Assembly (NCBI GenBank): GCA_030589825.1
Contig: JAUUZT010000028.1
Location: 1 to 8,478 of the forward strand
Direction: 5' to 3'
Length of the DNA: 8,478 nt
From: Dehalococcoidia bacterium
Lineage (GTDB): Bacteria; Chloroflexota; Dehalococcoidia; GIF9; AB-539-J10
Numbering within the stretch: position 1 is the first letter of the stretch; each line of letters opens with the position of its first letter. A program made the position numbers and the translations under genes. The notes beneath the pieces are model-generated. The model ran no database searches. It had not been told where the DNA came from and saw nothing but the letters and a program-made list of their open reading frames with translations. Of the stretch, positions 6,211 to 8,478 are shown piece by piece.

Positions 6211-6951
6211 ATGGAATTAGAAGATAGAGTATCACTGGTAACAGGTGCTTCTCGTGGTATGGGAAGAGCCATTGCCCTGAAACTTTCCAGTCTAGGTTGC
6301 AAAATAGCAGTCAATTATGTTCCAGTTGAGGCTGATAACGCGAAGAATGTGGTAGAAACTATCATCAGCCGGGGAGGAGAGGCCATTGCAATAGAAGCAG
6401 ATATTCGCGACGGCGATGCGGTAAAAGTTATGTTACAACAGGTAATTGATATCTGGGGCAAGATTGATATTCTGGTAAATAACGCTGGTATTACTAAAGA
6501 CACCTTGTTGATGAGAATGTCAGAAGACAAATGGGATGATGTTCTTAATATTAACTTGCGAGGAGCGTTTTTGTGTACTAAGTTTGCTCTACGTTCTATG
6601 ATAAAACAGGGTAGTGGACGAATTATCAATATGGCTTCAATCGCTGGAGTAATTGGCAACGCTGGTCAAACCAACTACTCTGCCTCTAAAGGCGGTTTAA
6701 TTGCTTTCACCAAAAGTGTTGCCCGCGAAGTTGGTTCTAAAAATATAACTGCTAATGCCATTGCCCCGGGTTTCATCAATACTAAGATGACAGAGGCACT
6801 ACCTGAAGAGGTTAAGAAATCTATTTTAGCTATGACCTCACTGCGTCGCTTTGGTGAACCTGAAGAAGTAGCTGATTTAGTAGCCTTCCTGGCTAGTGAC
6901 CATGCTAGTTATATCAGCGGTCAGGTAATTGGTATAGATGGAGGTATATAA
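6211..6951 (+). CDS. fabG: 3-oxoacyl-[acyl-carrier-protein] reductase FabG
   Basis: FabG reduces 3-oxoacyl-ACP to (R)-3-hydroxyacyl-ACP with NADPH, the second step of each elongation round. The 246-residue protein is textbook FabG. It has the cofactor loop TGASRGMG (11-18), NNAGITKDTLLMRM (90-103), Asn114 in LNINLRGAF (112-120), Ser143 in NMASIAGVIGN (140-150), the catalytic Tyr156-x3-Lys160 in TNYSASKGGL (154-163), NITANAIAPGFINTKMT (178-194) and a C-terminal ISGQVIGIDGG (235-245). It begins with ATG behind GGAGGG (6202-6207), 50 bases after fabF, and is the last gene of the operon. In the 50-base gap I see no good promoter pair. The enzyme is clearly distinct from the FabL-type SDR two genes upstream, so the two are not redundant copies. 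Confidence 0.96.
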   Translation: MELEDRVSLVTGASRGMGRAIALKLSSLGCKIAVNYVPVEADNAKNVVETIISRGGEAIAIEADIRDGDAVKVMLQQVIDIWGKIDILVNNAGITKDTLLMRMSEDKWDDVLNINLRGAFLCTKFALRSMIKQGSGRIINMASIAGVIGNAGQTNYSASKGGLIAFTKSVAREVGSKNITANAIAPGFINTKMTEALPEEVKKSILAMTSLRRFGEPEEVADLVAFLASDHASYISGQVIGIDGGI

Positions 6952-6989
6952 ACCAGGCTATTATCGGTAACATTACCCAATCAAATTAA
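6952..6989. other. Short convergent gap between fabG and the livF-like gene
   Basis: Only 38 bases separate the stop codons of converging genes. A small hairpin GGTAA/TTACC (6966-6977) has a two-base loop, or four if the inner pair opens. It has no GC-rich stem and no following T-run on either strand, so I do not call it a terminator. Confidence 0.4.
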
Positions 6990-7724
6990 CTATTTTGCTA
7001 TCTTTATATCTGTCATCCCCTGCATACTAAGTAACTCTTCTGGTGAACCTTCTGAGATGATTTTCCCTTTCCCCATGATATATCCCCTATCACCAATACT
7101 GAGAGCAACAGGGATGTTCTGTTCAACAATAAGTACAGCTATCCCCTGATCCTTCAGCTTAGTTATGGCCTCTATCATCTTAGTTACCATCAGTGGTGCA
7201 AGCCCTAGCGATGGACAATCTAATAAAAGCAACTTCGGTTTTGCCATTAGTGCACGTCCAATCGCTAGCATTTGCTGCTCCCCACCAGAAAGAGTGCCGG
7301 CAGTTTGCTCAGTCCTTTCTTTAATAATAGGAAAAAGTTGAAAGACAGCCTTAATATCATTCTCTATACTAACCTGACGTTCAGTCTTATGTCGATGGTA
7401 AGCCCCCAATATTAAATTGTCTATTACGCTCATTGATGGGAAAAGCAGTTTTCTTTCATCGACATACGCTATACCCAGAGATATAAGTTTCTCAGTAGAC
7501 AATCCTTTTAGACATTGTCCATTCAAAACAATGTCTCCACTGGTCACCGGTAGAAGCCCACAAATAACCTTTAGTATCGTTGTTTTACCTGTACCATGAG
7601 GCCCGATAAGTATTACTATTTCACCTGCCATCACCTTAAATGATGCACCTTCAAGTACCTTTACAGACCCATAACTGGCATATACCTTATTTAATTCCAG
7701 TAGAACTGGTTTGCTATTTGTCAT
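6990..7724 (-). CDS. LivF-like ABC transporter ATPase (branched-chain amino acid type), Walker B Glu replaced by Cys
   Basis: This 244-residue ATPase belongs to the LivF family, which powers uptake of branched-chain amino acids, amides or related solutes with LivG, LivH, LivM and a binding protein. Walker A is GPHGTGKTT (41-49, Lys47), a variant of GANGAGKTT. The Q-loop region reads GIAYVDERKLLFP (84-96), where the family usually has YVPEGR. The signature is LSGGEQQMLAIGRALM (145-160). Walker B reads LLLLDCPSLGLAP (165-177): Asp169 is kept but the catalytic Glu is Cys170 (codon TGT, 7215-7217). VEQN (200-203) replaces the switch His, as is normal in LivF. The ATG at 7724 is 15 bases after the LivG-like stop and has only a weak ribosome site. 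The solute cannot be told without the binding protein. Family membership is firm; catalytic competence of this site is doubtful. Confidence 0.92.
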   Translation of the reverse strand: MTNSKPVLLELNKVYASYGSVKVLEGASFKVMAGEIVILIGPHGTGKTTILKVICGLLPVTSGDIVLNGQCLKGLSTEKLISLGIAYVDERKLLFPSMSVIDNLILGAYHRHKTERQVSIENDIKAVFQLFPIIKERTEQTAGTLSGGEQQMLAIGRALMAKPKLLLLDCPSLGLAPLMVTKMIEAITKLKDQGIAVLIVEQNIPVALSIGDRGYIMGKGKIISEGSPEELLSMQGMTDIKIAK

Positions 7725-7739
7725 CTGCTTGTTTTACTC

Positions 7740-8478
7740 TCAGGTCCTCGAACCACCTATATACACATATCTGACTTGCTCATTCTGTTGTATCTCCGAA
7801 GGACTCCCCTCAGCGACTTTTTGACCATCAACTAAAAATACCACCCTATTAGCTATATTCATTACACAATCCATCAGATGATCTACAATCAGAATTGTCA
7901 ATCCTTGCTTTTGAAGATTAAATACCAATTGACTCAATTTTTCTATTTCGTGGGTCCTAAGCCCACCATACGGTTCATCAAGAAATAATAATTCAGGGTC
8001 TGCCGCCAATGCACGAGCCATCCCTACAAGCCTTTGTTGTCCCCACGATAAACTATCTGGTGATGAATCAGCTATCTCCTGGAGCCCTACCAAGCGTAAT
8101 TTGCTCATAGCAAACTCTCGAATTTTTTTCTCTTCTTTTTTGGCACAACTCCGTCTCAAACCAGTATCCAAGAAACTTGATCTAGTCCATATATGACATC
8201 CTACCATAACATTCTCTATCACTGACATATTGGCAAATAGCTTAATGTCCTGAAATACCTGAGCAATTCCCAGCGAAGCTATAACATGAGGAGATAGATT
8301 CCCCAGCCAACGTTGTTTAAACCATATTTCTCCATGCAAAGGTTTCAATAGACCTACTGTTAGTTTGCTGAGCGTAGTTTTACCAGCACCATTTGGCCCA
8401 ATTATCGCTGTGATTACACCTTTATTAACGGAGAAGCTTACCCCTTTTAAAGCCATCAATTTATTGAAAGACATCGAC
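7740..8478 (-). CDS. LivG-like ABC transporter ATPase (partial at its 5' end)
   Basis: This is the second ATPase of the same importer, paired with the LivF-like protein just downstream. The frame stays open to the window edge. The ATG at 8474 lies inside the conserved start of the family, where residues like FGGLKAL correspond here to FNKLMALKGVSFSV, so the true start is probably about ten residues beyond the window. Counting from that ATG, Walker A is GPNGAGKTT (26-34), the signature is LSWGQQRLVGMARAL (142-156, family form LSYGQQ), Walker B is LLFLDEP (162-168) with the catalytic Glu167 present, and the switch His is His199 in IVDHLMDCVM (196-205). The C-terminal VRYVYIGG (234-241) matches the usual LivG ending. 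The remaining transporter genes presumably lie upstream, beyond the window. Intact motifs make this the active half of the pair. Confidence 0.92.
   Translation of the reverse strand, partial: SMSFNKLMALKGVSFSVNKGVITAIIGPNGAGKTTLSKLTVGLLKPLHGEIWFKQRWLGNLSPHVIASLGIAQVFQDIKLFANMSVIENVMVGCHIWTRSSFLDTGLRRSCAKKEEKKIREFAMSKLRLVGLQEIADSSPDSLSWGQQRLVGMARALAADPELLFLDEPYGGLRTHEIEKLSQLVFNLQKQGLTILIVDHLMDCVMNIANRVVFLVDGQKVAEGSPSEIQQNEQVRYVYIGGSRT

Noticed and set aside
6966..6977. Hairpin GGTAA/TTACC as a terminator of the fab operon
   Set aside because: The stem is five weak pairs with a two-base loop and no T-run follows on either strand.
7417..7599. Plus-strand 60-codon frame inside the LivF-like gene
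   Set aside because: It lies fully opposite conserved ABC ATPase motifs and has no supporting start signal.
8472..8474. ATG as the true start of the LivG-like gene
   Set aside because: It falls inside the conserved N-terminal block of the family and the frame is open through the last upstream codon (TCG) to the window edge, so the gene very likely begins outside.

Overview
The window is an AT-rich bacterial chromosome segment holding eleven protein-coding genes, two of which run off the ends. Its centre is a compact type II fatty acid synthesis (FAS-II) operon. I see no RNA gene, insertion sequence, CRISPR array or phage gene. A class II CCA-adding enzyme, Shine-Dalgarno sites and GTG/TTG starts indicate Bacteria. 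The gene content (HadA/HadB-like dehydratase, FabL-type enoyl reductase, Liv-type ATPases, DUF212 protein) would fit an anaerobic Chloroflexota/Dehalococcoidia-like genome or another deep-branching low-GC lineage. That placement is inference from gene content and needs a protein search.

Layout. Positions 1-1737 hold three minus-strand genes, in reading order a DUF212/divergent PAP2 membrane protein, a rhomboid protease and the N-terminal part of a tRNA nucleotidyltransferase. Positions 1738-1998 are a 261-base, very AT-rich divergent regulatory region. Positions 1999-6951 are a seven-gene plus-strand run: HadA-like hotdog subunit, HadB/MaoC-like hotdog subunit, PlsX, acyl carrier protein, FabL-type enoyl-ACP reductase, FabF and FabG. 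Positions 6990-8478 hold two minus-strand ATPase genes of a branched-chain-amino-acid-type ABC importer (LivF-like, then LivG-like, which starts beyond the window). They converge on the fab operon across a 38-base gap.

How the genes work together. FabF extends acyl-ACP with malonyl-ACP, FabG reduces the 3-keto group, the HadA/HadB-like pair dehydrates the 3-hydroxyacyl-ACP, and FabL reduces the enoyl-ACP. All intermediates ride on the ACP encoded in the same operon. PlsX then turns finished acyl-ACP into acyl-phosphate for phospholipid synthesis. A whole elongation cycle plus its exit to membrane lipid is therefore encoded together. The FabZ/FabA and FabI roles are filled by non-classical enzymes, and no FabD or FabH (loading and initiation) gene lies in the window.

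Points most worth a second look: the unusual enzyme set of this FAS-II operon; the two side-by-side SDR reductases, which differ in Tyr-Lys spacing (Y-x6-K versus Y-x3-K) and so probably in reaction; the FabF gate motif GLGG in place of GFGG; and the LivF-like ATPase, whose catalytic Walker B glutamate is a cysteine.
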